A stretch of DNA of 14,042 nucleotides from Candidatus Peregrinibacteria bacterium (lineage in GTDB: Bacteria; Patescibacteriota; Gracilibacteria; UBA1369; UBA12463): contig JAHFJT010000010.1 of NCBI GenBank assembly GCA_023245695.1, positions 1 through 14,042 on the forward strand. The letters are read 5' to 3'. The position numbers and the translations under genes are program-made. Numbering within the stretch: position 1 is the first letter of the stretch; each line of letters opens with the position of its first letter. Shown here piece after piece: positions 1 through 6,049 of this stretch. The notes under the pieces are model-generated. The model ran no database searches and was not told the origin of the DNA. It saw nothing but the letters and a program-made list of their open reading frames with translations.

Positions 1-284
1 ACCGGTCCGCCAGCAGGCACGAAGCCAAGAACAGGAAGCCGGCACTCTGAAGGAGTGTCTAATCGCTGTTTGACATTCGCAAGCATCTCGATACTTCGTG
101 ACCCCTCACGTCGAGAAATAAACCCTTTCTCTTCAAGAGCATCGAGGTGCTTGAGAACGCTGTTGTCAGAACTTACACCGAGTGCTTCGCGCAACTCACG
201 GAGCGTCGGCGAGGTGCCATGCTCCAACTGGTAATCCTTGATGATGCCAAGCATCAGTTCCTGTTTTTCGGTGAGAAGATTCAT
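1..284 (-). CDS. lexA: LexA-type SOS repressor, N-terminal part (3' end outside window)
   Basis: The first 94 residues of a protein that begins at 284 and runs off the window at position 1. Residues 1-70 form the LexA winged-helix DNA-binding domain: the stretch GTSPTLRELREALGVSS followed by SVLKHLDALEEKGFISRR matches the family pattern of helix-turn-helix plus wing. Residues 83-94 read LPVLGFVPAGGP, which fits the LexA self-cleavage region, with Ala91-Gly92 as the expected scissile bond. The Ser-Lys catalytic dyad would lie beyond the window and cannot be checked. LexA proteins repress DNA-damage genes and are inactivated by RecA-stimulated self-cleavage. The start at 284 gives a normal LexA N-terminus and lies 24 bases after a strong -10 box, with no Shine-Dalgarno sequence. 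Other self-cleaving repressors of the same fold are possible, but the fit to LexA is close. Confidence 0.88.
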   Translation of the reverse strand, partial: MNLLTEKQELMLGIIKDYQLEHGTSPTLRELREALGVSSDNSVLKHLDALEEKGFISRREGSRSIEMLANVKQRLDTPSECRLPVLGFVPAGGP

Positions 285-308
285 GCAGCAGTAAGTGAAA
301 GTAACCCT

Positions 309-337
309 AGTATAGGTGAGCGTTTACTCACCGTCAA
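309..337 (-). promoter_or_regulatory. lexA promoter with candidate LexA operator in the spacer
   Basis: Read on the minus strand, TTGACG (332-337) and TATACT (309-314) are separated by exactly 17 bases, a near-consensus sigma-70 promoter. The spacer is occupied by an inverted repeat, GGTGAG-N6-CTCACC (315-332), whose outer base overlaps the -35 box. A dimeric repressor bound here would block RNA polymerase, so autoregulation by LexA is the natural inference. The repeat does not match the enterobacterial CTGT-N8-ACAG or Gram-positive GAAC-N4-GTTC SOS boxes. The promoter fit is seen directly; the identity of the bound protein is inferred. Confidence 0.75.
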
Positions 338-338
338 G

Positions 339-365
339 AAAAAACTTCCAAACACCTCCAGAAAG
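339..365 (-). terminator. weak candidate terminator after the kinase gene
   Basis: Read on the minus strand, a 5-bp stem CTTTC/GGAAG (one G-T pair, 11-base loop) is followed directly by TTTTTT. It lies just after the kinase stop codon and just before the lexA -35 box, which is a sensible place for termination. The stem is short, so this is only a candidate. Confidence 0.3.
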
Positions 366-382
366 CCTGCCCATAGACAAAA

Positions 383-1336
383 TTACAGTTCCGTTAAATT
401 CCCCGTATCGTTCAGCAGTTGTCGCATCGTCTCGCCATCCTTCGGTCGATCAGAAACCTCATCATGCAAACATTCATAAATCAGACCGAGAACTTGTTTT
501 ACCGGGCGAGGATCCCATGAGTAGGGCGAATTGCTCACCTCCTCAATGAGTTGTGGCCATCGATCGCGAAGAAGCCATGATTTGGCGTGCCGGGTTCTCG
601 CATAATCTTGAAAATATTCACAATGGGCAGTATAGGTATCCATAATGCTGATGTTTAAGCCTTTTTCGAGCAGTTCAATGCCGGTAACCCCAAGCGCATA
701 GGCATCGCTTCCGAACTGGTAGAATCCGCCAGAAATTACTTCAAAAGACATGTGTGAGGGAGAGCCATAAACAAGCGATTCTGAGGGCGGCGCCTCATGA
801 GCAGGAGTAAGAGTATCGAGATCGATGAGAGCGACAACACTCTTTCTGGCGGGTGTGGTTGTGATACTCTTCCGAAGAATCATGTTGGGAGCCTTGATGT
901 CTCGATGAACCAATCCAGCCTGTCGCAAAGCTTCCATAGGCTCAATGACGGAAAGGAGAAGATCTCGAATATGAGCAACTCGATCCTTGATATCGGCAGA
1001 AAATTCATAATATTCGAGATTGGTGCCCGGAACAAAATCCATAAGTGAGTGCTTCGCGTCACAAAAGTGCACATCAGGGATTCCGGCAGCTATGAGTTGC
1101 TCTCGTGCACGGCTAAAATGCCTAAACGCCTCAAGGGCATATCGCTTGAGGTTTGCGTGTCCAATACCTTCATCTTTGAATTTTTTCAAAACTACCCCAC
1201 CCCCAGTCTGATCAAGAGGTACACACCTGTACGTCTGATGGAGGCAGTGTTCATCCCCAAGCTTAGATATAATTCTGAGTCGTTGCTGGTTATTCACCAG
1301 AACCTCATCTCCGATATTGTAGCCAGTTCTATCCAT
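383..1336 (-). CDS. Hanks-type (eukaryotic-like) serine/threonine protein kinase
   Basis: A 317-residue protein with the core kinase fold. Visible landmarks are VVLKKFK around residues 48-54 (candidate ATP-anchoring lysine), the catalytic loop HRDIKAPN at 144-151, a metal-binding DLD at 172-174 in place of the usual DFG, GSPSHMSFE at 191-199 corresponding to the activation-segment end (GTPxYMSPE), DAYALGVTGIELL at 211-223 (subdomain IX), and DRP near 297. His144, Arg145, Asp146, Lys148 and Asn151 are intact, so the enzyme is probably active. The glycine-rich loop is poorly defined. No transmembrane segment or extracellular sensor is attached, so it is probably cytosolic, unlike PknB/PrkC kinases with PASTA domains. 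Its substrate cannot be told from the sequence. It is separated from both neighbours and probably transcribed alone. No ribosome binding site is visible before the ATG at 1336. Confidence 0.85.
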   Translation of the reverse strand: MDRTGYNIGDEVLVNNQQRLRIISKLGDEHCLHQTYRCVPLDQTGGGVVLKKFKDEGIGHANLKRYALEAFRHFSRAREQLIAAGIPDVHFCDAKHSLMDFVPGTNLEYYEFSADIKDRVAHIRDLLLSVIEPMEALRQAGLVHRDIKAPNMILRKSITTTPARKSVVALIDLDTLTPAHEAPPSESLVYGSPSHMSFEVISGGFYQFGSDAYALGVTGIELLEKGLNISIMDTYTAHCEYFQDYARTRHAKSWLLRDRWPQLIEEVSNSPYSWDPRPVKQVLGLIYECLHDEVSDRPKDGETMRQLLNDTGNLTEL

Positions 1337-1365
1337 CAGGGCGGAAGGTCAAAAAAGAAGAAAGT

Positions 1366-1374
1366 ATTATAACA
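1366..1374 (-). promoter_or_regulatory. extended -10 promoter of the kinase gene
   Basis: On the minus strand the sequence TGT-TATAAT is a perfect -10 hexamer with the TGn extension, 29 bases before the kinase ATG. No convincing -35 box is present at 16-18 bases upstream, which is common for extended -10 promoters. Confidence 0.5.
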
Positions 1375-1423
1375 CAAAAAACCTGAAAGTCCAGAGCATA
1401 TATGTCGAAGCTGAAGCCGAAGG

Positions 1424-1930
1424 CTAGTACGTAAATTCCCCATACCCCTCTGGCTGACCACCAAGGGCAACCCGTCGGTACATTCGAAGGGTGCGAGTAT
1501 AGCCCGCGATAGCCGTCTGAAGTCTCGCAGGCCACACCTGGAACTCTTTGAGAAGCTCGAGAACGAGAGCATTTTTTTTCAAAGACGGATGCAATGCAAC
1601 CTCGCTCAGGACTCGCCCCAGCGCCTCTTCAAAAGCCTTCTCGGCCGCACGTTTCTGGTCCGAAGGTCGGGCCATATCCGACGTCGCCGCGCGAGCTGCA
1701 ATTAACGCCTGCACTCCAGGAATATCGTCACGTATCAGCTCCACCAAAAGTGGAACCTTGTCCGCACGCGACAAAAACGTCTCGTAGACCTCGAGCCACG
1801 CTTTTTTCACACGACGTTCCATCCGCGACAACGCCGCGAAATACACAACCGCCGCAACGAGCACACATACGATAATGATCGCAATCGCGACCCAATTTTC
1901 CACCAGTACTGACAAGAATGCTTCCATCAC
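1424..1930 (-). CDS. LemA-like membrane protein
   Basis: A 168-residue protein, or 167 if the ATG at 1927 is used instead of the adjacent GTG at 1930. Residues about 11-34 are a hydrophobic membrane anchor (VENWVAIAIIIVCVLVAAVV). The remainder is helical and charged. The stretch KKAWLEVYETFLSRADKVPLLVELI followed by an Ala/Arg-rich ALIAARAA segment resembles the LemA family pattern of an N-terminal anchor, a W..l...l.rR.d.vp.Lv motif and a conserved aRa segment. The cellular role of LemA proteins is poorly defined. It is the last gene of a minus-strand unit that also encodes a PH-domain membrane protein, a small membrane protein and a glycosyltransferase, which points to an envelope function. 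A TATAGT box at 1941-1946 and GGGGTG just before the start may give it some independent expression. Confidence 0.65.
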   Translation of the reverse strand: MMEAFLSVLVENWVAIAIIIVCVLVAAVVYFAALSRMERRVKKAWLEVYETFLSRADKVPLLVELIRDDIPGVQALIAARAATSDMARPSDQKRAAEKAFEEALGRVLSEVALHPSLKKNALVLELLKEFQVWPARLQTAIAGYTRTLRMYRRVALGGQPEGYGEFTY

Positions 1931-1968
1931 ACCCCAGACTACTATAGATCATCGCTGTCGACAACGGT

Positions 1969-2610
1969 TCATTTCTCGGGAGTCTTGCTGGACTCTTGCT
2001 CCAGAGGTAGTTCGGATTTTGAAGATGGATTATGGAGAACATACGCCTGTTTTGCCTTATTAATAAGCCGAAAATGAAAATCAGGATTGGGAATGTGATC
2101 CAGGTAAATACCCTGACTCGACATCGGAATCATGATCCATAGATCACCGAAGTTGAATATATTTTCAAGAAGGCCACTTTGCATATTTCTCACCTCCTGA
2201 ATATTTTTCAGATCCACCGTCTCCTTCTCGTTGATGACATAGAGCGACTTGTGCAACACGACGATACGCGCATCCGTGAGAATTGTGACCGAGAGGTGGT
2301 GACGTATGAGGATCAGAAAAAAGTGATGGACATAGTAGACGAGAAAGAGCCCAAGGAACATCATGAGAAACTGAAAAAATCCGCCACCGTAAAGCGATTT
2401 AAGCATCATATAATTCAAAACAAAAAGAATCATCCCCACGATCAAAAGAAAGAATAGGGCGAAGTGTGGAAGGAGGGTAAGCCAGTGTTTACGAAAAAAT
2501 GCGAGCACCTTTTCATCAGAACCTTGGCCACGGAAGTAGCGATCCTTCTGGGTGAGAGACCCGCTTGAAGGATTATTTTTTAGAGTCGAATTGGTGGTGT
2601 CGTGTTCCAT
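1969..2610 (-). CDS. membrane protein with bacterial PH (bPH2/YdbS-like) domain
   Basis: A 213-residue protein when started at the ATG at 2610. Longer in-frame starts would run into the preceding 71-aa gene, so this start is preferred. Residues 1-40 are polar. Two membrane segments follow at about 44-67 and 81-103, then a domain at about 105-185 with the bPH2 pattern: TILTDARIVVLHKSLYVINE (first strands), EKETVDLKNIQEVRNMQSG, and a NFGDLWIMIP segment. The tail is polar and rich in Ser, Glu and Lys. Bacterial PH domains of this type usually sit on the cytoplasmic face of the membrane; no ligand or reaction is known that could be assigned here. It lies 10 bases downstream of the 71-aa membrane protein gene and 38 bases upstream of the LemA-like gene, so the three are probably co-transcribed. 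Confidence 0.75.
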   Translation of the reverse strand: MEHDTTNSTLKNNPSSGSLTQKDRYFRGQGSDEKVLAFFRKHWLTLLPHFALFFLLIVGMILFVLNYMMLKSLYGGGFFQFLMMFLGLFLVYYVHHFFLILIRHHLSVTILTDARIVVLHKSLYVINEKETVDLKNIQEVRNMQSGLLENIFNFGDLWIMIPMSSQGIYLDHIPNPDFHFRLINKAKQAYVLHNPSSKSELPLEQESSKTPEK

Positions 2611-2620
2611 AGAGACTGAG

Positions 2621-2836
2621 TTAGGCCAGGAGAACCCAGAGAAACGTTCCAAAAATAAGGACGAAGATCGCATACAGATAGATATAGGCTTTAATGTGTA
2701 CGAAGCCAAAAAGTAGTGTGTACTTCGACTCATCAAAACTATTCCTCAAAAGGTACGTTCGGAGTCGCATCAGATTCATCAAGAGAAAGATGATCGAGAT
2801 GGCATTGATAATGATCACAAAGATAAATAACGTCAT
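2621..2836 (-). CDS. small two-helix membrane protein of unknown function
   Basis: A 71-residue protein that is almost entirely membrane-embedded. The first hydrophobic segment covers residues about 2-20 (MTLFIFVIIINAISIIFLLM), a basic and polar stretch RLRTYLLRNSFDESKY follows, and the second segment covers about 42-70. The arrangement predicts two helices joined by a short charged loop. I do not recognise the family. It is believed to be real because it fits exactly between its neighbours, 11 bases after the glycosyltransferase stop and 10 bases before the PH-domain protein start, on the same strand. The position suggests that it works with the PH-domain protein or the LemA-like protein in the membrane. 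Confidence 0.65.
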   Translation of the reverse strand: MTLFIFVIIINAISIIFLLMNLMRLRTYLLRNSFDESKYTLLFGFVHIKAYIYLYAIFVLIFGTFLWVLLA

Positions 2837-2847
2837 GGTCGTCTGAG

Positions 2848-4080
2848 TTAGAAGACCCTCAGGTGTTCACGAGCACTGGTAGTCCAAGAGAAGGCATCGC
2901 GAGCAGCGGAAGATGTTTGAGAAGGTACGACTGTCGGCGGTGTTAAGGTACATAAGGTACGCCACAATGACGCAGTGGCTACTGCATCATCTGGGTTGGT
3001 ATAGATCGCCCGGTTGCCGGCGATTTCTCGATGGACAGGAATATCAGATACGCCGCACGGAAGGTTTTTTACGAGTGCTTGTGCGAGTGGAATATTGAAG
3101 CCTTCTTGTTCTGAAAAATGCAAAAAAGCGCGACATCCCTCATACAGTGCGTTCAAGTGTGACTCTTCCAAAAATCCTGTTCTTACTACTGAAATCGTAT
3201 CACTTTTTTGGCTTGCCGTCAAAGAAGCGGTAGTGTTCGATGCGGCATCAGCAGCGCGATCGAAGTCACGGTAGAGTGCGGTGTCGTAGGATTTTCCGCC
3301 CACCAGAACAAGCTTTGCTTGTTCGTTCCCGTTCCCGTATTGCTGGTACGACTCCACAAGTTTCGCCACCCGTTTTCGCGCGTCGTATCCACCGACGTAG
3401 AGGAAGTAGTTGCCACGCGTGAGGTCGTACTCCTGAAGAATCTGGGTCACGAGCTGCGGATCAGCGGGCGTTTTGAATATATCCGAAACGCCATTCCAGA
3501 TGACCTGAATGCGCTCACGCGGGATCTCGCAAACTCCCACAATGTCCTCAGCGGAGGTCTCTGAAACAGTAATGATTGCGTTGTCCGTGCGATTCGGAAG
3601 AGTATGAGTCGCACGAAGACTCATAGCATGAGCAAGCGACGAAAGCACCCCGGTGCGATACTGCGGCATCGTCCAGGGAATGGCATCATGCACCGTGACG
3701 ACGGTTCGGTAGGATGGTGTGGTGAACCAGGTTGCACATGGGTAGGGAAGCCAGACGGTAGACATCTGTTGTTCCGTGAAAAATTTCGGAAGTTGAATTT
3801 GTTCCCAGATATGTTTCTGAAAACTTCGTGGCATCCACGAGATCTCCGGCAATACGTGCACTGGAAGTGTAATTTGTTCGTCTCGCATCAGCTGCACACA
3901 CGCGTCATCCGGTACGACGACAAGAAACTCTACGTCTCGCACCGAGGGTTCGTTTTCGGTTTTCATTTTTGAAAATTCCCTGAGGAGCTGAATCGTGTAC
4001 TGCCCAATCCCAGTGAATGGGTGCTGGAGAAACCAGCCGTTGATGCCGATATGGTGTGGGGTGACGACGGTCTGAGTCAT
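2848..4080 (-). CDS. GT-B glycosyltransferase, family 4 type
   Basis: A 410-residue protein starting at the ATG at 4080; the reading frame remains open further upstream, but that extension lies in the intergenic repeat. The N-terminal half holds GINGWFLQHPFTGIGQYTIQLL (residues about 12-33), the usual GT4 glycine-rich acceptor-side loop. The C-terminal half has YFLYVGGYDARKRVAKLVESY (225-245), KLVLVGGK (256-263) and EGFNIPLAQAL (326-336) followed by SDIPVHREIAGNRAIYTNPDD, the nucleotide-sugar binding region. The family's EX7E motif reads E326...Q334, so the second glutamate is replaced by glutamine. Residues 264-295 form a low-complexity Ala/Ser/Thr/Asp-rich insertion. It probably transfers a hexose from an NDP-sugar to a glycan or lipid at the inner face of the membrane; donor and acceptor are unknown. 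It is the first gene of the four-gene minus-strand unit. Confidence 0.85.
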   Translation of the reverse strand: MTQTVVTPHHIGINGWFLQHPFTGIGQYTIQLLREFSKMKTENEPSVRDVEFLVVVPDDACVQLMRDEQITLPVHVLPEISWMPRSFQKHIWEQIQLPKFFTEQQMSTVWLPYPCATWFTTPSYRTVVTVHDAIPWTMPQYRTGVLSSLAHAMSLRATHTLPNRTDNAIITVSETSAEDIVGVCEIPRERIQVIWNGVSDIFKTPADPQLVTQILQEYDLTRGNYFLYVGGYDARKRVAKLVESYQQYGNGNEQAKLVLVGGKSYDTALYRDFDRAADAASNTTASLTASQKSDTISVVRTGFLEESHLNALYEGCRAFLHFSEQEGFNIPLAQALVKNLPCGVSDIPVHREIAGNRAIYTNPDDAVATASLWRTLCTLTPPTVVPSQTSSAARDAFSWTTSAREHLRVF

Positions 4081-4086
4081 GGGGAA

Positions 4087-4095
4087 AGTATAGCA
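4087..4095 (-). promoter_or_regulatory. extended -10 promoter placing the glycosyltransferase start at +1
   Basis: On the minus strand TGC-TATACT lies just 6 bases before the ATG at 4080. Transcription would be expected to begin at or beside the A of the ATG, giving a leaderless message. The region upstream of the -10 box, where a -35 would lie, is the edge of repeat copy 1, and no good -35 hexamer is seen there. Confidence 0.6.
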
Positions 4096-4102
4096 TAGGA
4101 AA

Positions 4103-4290
4103 GGTGTATTGCGATTTGCAGTACATCCGCCGCTCCGGATATTATCTTCAAAAATAGCCAAAAATGATTGTATATCATATCGCTAGCGATTCGATAGCGG
4201 ATATAGGTGCAATTCGATATACAACGCTCTGAGGCACTTTTTAGGACCCCAACGCCGGGCGCACTTTGTATATCGATTCGCAAGCAGTGC
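4103..4290. repeat. dyad-symmetric intergenic repeat, copy 1
   Basis: First of three related elements of about 190 bp. Landmarks are an outer left arm containing TGTATTGCGATTTGC (4105-4119), a left loop with AAAAATAGCCAAAAATGAT, an inner TGTATATC (4169-4176), a central near-palindrome at 4181-4199 (CGCTAGCGA / TCGATAGCG, one mismatch), an inner GATATACA (4216-4223), a right loop ACGCTCTGAGGCACTTTTT then GACCCCAACGCC, and an outer TGTATATCGATTCGCAAGC (4267-4285). It fills the space between the divergent glycosyltransferase and lipoprotein genes. The central core (4169-4223) is in the opposite orientation relative to the loops when compared with copies 2 and 3. No protein is encoded in it. Confidence 0.85.
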
Positions 4291-4318
4291 ATAGAGCGGA
4301 GCAATGCCAGCTTCAAAT

Positions 4319-4347
4319 TTGACATAAACAATAAATAGTGGAATAAT
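4319..4347 (+). promoter_or_regulatory. promoter of the lipoprotein gene
   Basis: A perfect -35 TTGACA (4319-4324), a 17-base spacer and AATAAT (4342-4347, one mismatch from consensus). Transcription should begin near 4354, giving an untranslated leader of about 49 bases. It lies just outside repeat copy 1. Confidence 0.75.
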
Positions 4348-4355
4348 GCAATTCA

Positions 4356-4381
4356 CTGCCTAAAAACGGAAGCCAAGGCAG
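4356..4381 (+). other. hairpin in the lipoprotein mRNA leader
   Basis: A 6-bp stem CTGCCT/AGGCAG encloses a 14-base A-rich loop in the predicted 5' leader, 21 bases before the start codon. It could influence mRNA stability or translation. There is no sign of a riboswitch. Confidence 0.4.
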
Positions 4382-4402
4382 AATTATGTAACCACCCTCA
4401 GT

Positions 4403-5194
4403 ATGAACGCCAAATCACTTCTCGCGGCAGGAACCATTGGTCTCTCGTCACTCGCAGCGGGATGCGCCACGGACACCCTCGAAGCACCTCATACGACGCC
4501 AGCAACAGTAGGTATTGAAAATAAGTATCAGCCGAAAATAGAGAAGCCAGATCCTTGCGCCGCTCTTATCAAAGATAAAGACTCATCCCTCGCATCATTT
4601 TATCTCGCGTGGAGAGGTCACATGAAGGATATGTTGAAAGATGTAAAACCAGCCCCAGCAGAACTGCACGACCCATCGGCCTCAATGTGCGAAATGGTAC
4701 CCGGAGACAATGATACGACCAAAATTCATGCATTTTTTAGTGGGGACGGACAGTTTGTGGGTCACATGATACAACCAAACAAGCCAGATCACTCCTTCAG
4801 AATTTCTCTCGAAACAACAGTCGGAGGAATCGACGGAAATCAGAACCCAGTTCTTGGAGCTATGTCTTGGAAAGATCAATGCGGCGCACTCAATATTGAT
4901 GAATGGAAAGAGTGGGATAAAATGATGCCTCTCGCACCCGATCATGCTCCCGATGCGGTACCAACAAGCTTGCAAGATCAGAATTGGGTAGTCTTTCTTC
5001 CATGTGATCCGACCGCACCAGCGATGATTGGTGCCGGCGGCTGTTGGCACGAAGAGCCTTCGCCAGAAAACGGAAATCAAGTCATCGACGGCTGCGGCGG
5101 CGGCGGTGACCTTGTTGATCGTAATGAGGTCACAGCACTGATCCAATGTCTCCAGGAAGAGATGAAGGCGCTCGCGAAAGAAATGTGTCTCTAG
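4403..5194 (+). CDS. predicted lipoprotein of unknown function
   Basis: A 263-residue secreted protein. The N-terminus MNAKSLLAAGTIGLSSLAAG ends at Cys21 (LAAG-C), a lipobox-like signal peptide with Lys4 as the positive charge and a hydrophobic core at residues 6-19. The alanine at -3 is less typical than leucine, but Leu17 is at -4. The mature protein is hydrophilic, Pro/Asp-rich and contains nine or so further cysteines (for example DPC near 52, CEMVP, DQCG, LPCDP, GGCW, DGCGGGG, IQC, MCL), suggesting disulfide bonds outside the membrane. The segment DGCGGGGDLVD is Gly/Asp-rich. I do not recognise the family. The signal peptidase II gene lspA is encoded 3 kb away. The oxygenase gene starts 31 bases downstream on the same strand and may be co-transcribed. 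Confidence 0.75.
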   Translation: MNAKSLLAAGTIGLSSLAAGCATDTLEAPHTTPATVGIENKYQPKIEKPDPCAALIKDKDSSLASFYLAWRGHMKDMLKDVKPAPAELHDPSASMCEMVPGDNDTTKIHAFFSGDGQFVGHMIQPNKPDHSFRISLETTVGGIDGNQNPVLGAMSWKDQCGALNIDEWKEWDKMMPLAPDHAPDAVPTSLQDQNWVVFLPCDPTAPAMIGAGGCWHEEPSPENGNQVIDGCGGGGDLVDRNEVTALIQCLQEEMKALAKEMCL

Positions 5195-5225
5195 AAAAAA
5201 GCAGAAAAACTAGCCATATTTTCTC

Positions 5226-6035
5226 ATGTCACTCACTCTCGGCTCCAACACCTTCGACACTCAGCTCCTTATGCCTAGCTACAAAAGCGAGCGGCATCCG
5301 AATGGCGCGGTGCTGAGGTTGTCGCCAAAGAAACCTCTTGAACAGGCACGTGCATTTTTGGCAGAGCATGTGTGCGAAATTCTCGAACTGACACGAGCGA
5401 ATATGGCGCTGGTGATCGAGATTGATGACCAGTTAACTTTTCCGTGGAGCGGAGTTGGCACCACTGATCGCGGATTATTTTTTCACGCCGATAACGATAT
5501 CAAAAAGGCGCTGAGTGCGATCTTGATTACACCGCATATTGATCACGAATGGGATATTACTGATTATCGTCTCAATCGAGCTCCGACATCTGTAGCCGAA
5601 CCGCATGTCGTTGAAAAAGCTACAAGAGACGTGTTGCAGGAACAGGAGGAGATGATCCGGCATTTTGGAAAAGACACCCCATATGAACAGTGGATCGAAG
5701 AGCTCTACGCGAACCTTGAAAAATATACGACGTATCGTACGCATGATGGAGGTGTCCAGGATCTTCTTATAAATATCAGTGATGCCTTTCCGGAATTTCC
5801 AAAAAAAGTTTGGAAGCGATTGCAGGAACGCGACGAGGTTTATGATCATGACTGGGATAATCAGACAAAGAGGACCATTCTCTCTATTGCCAACACGGAA
5901 AATACGGAGGAGGGATCTCGCATAATCCGCGCGCTTCATGGGCGTATTCCTGAGCAAAGATGGAAGGGGTCAGGACAAATTCAGAGAACGTTTATTTCTC
6001 AAGAGCAGGAGGGTACAGTTATTTTGAAGGGGTGA
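5226..6035 (+). CDS. TauD/TfdA-like Fe(II)/2-oxoglutarate-dependent oxygenase (probable)
   Basis: A 269-residue protein. It is assigned from an ordered set of weak motifs: GLFFHADN (residues 83-90), giving the iron ligands His87-x-Asp89; LNRAPTSVAEPHVV (116-129), resembling the RAPTLVA strand that follows in this fold; and IIRALHGRIPEQRW then QIQRTFI (233-256), giving the second iron-ligand histidine His238 and Arg254, which would bind the 2-oxoglutarate carboxylate. The order and spacing match the clavaminate synthase/TauD fold (HxD...H...R). Such enzymes hydroxylate a substrate using O2 and 2-oxoglutarate, releasing succinate and CO2. The substrate is unknown. No signal peptide is present, so the protein is cytosolic. 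It follows the lipoprotein gene by 31 bases and converges on murG with 14 bases between the stops. Overall similarity is low, so the call should be treated as probable. Confidence 0.55.
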   Translation: MSLTLGSNTFDTQLLMPSYKSERHPNGAVLRLSPKKPLEQARAFLAEHVCEILELTRANMALVIEIDDQLTFPWSGVGTTDRGLFFHADNDIKKALSAILITPHIDHEWDITDYRLNRAPTSVAEPHVVEKATRDVLQEQEEMIRHFGKDTPYEQWIEELYANLEKYTTYRTHDGGVQDLLINISDAFPEFPKKVWKRLQERDEVYDHDWDNQTKRTILSIANTENTEEGSRIIRALHGRIPEQRWKGSGQIQRTFISQEQEGTVILKG

Positions 6036-6049
6036 TTTATATAAAGCGC

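Noticed and set aside
6036..6049. Bidirectional terminator between the oxygenase gene and murG
   Set aside because: Only the short palindrome AGCGCT and TTTT are present; no stable stem is seen.
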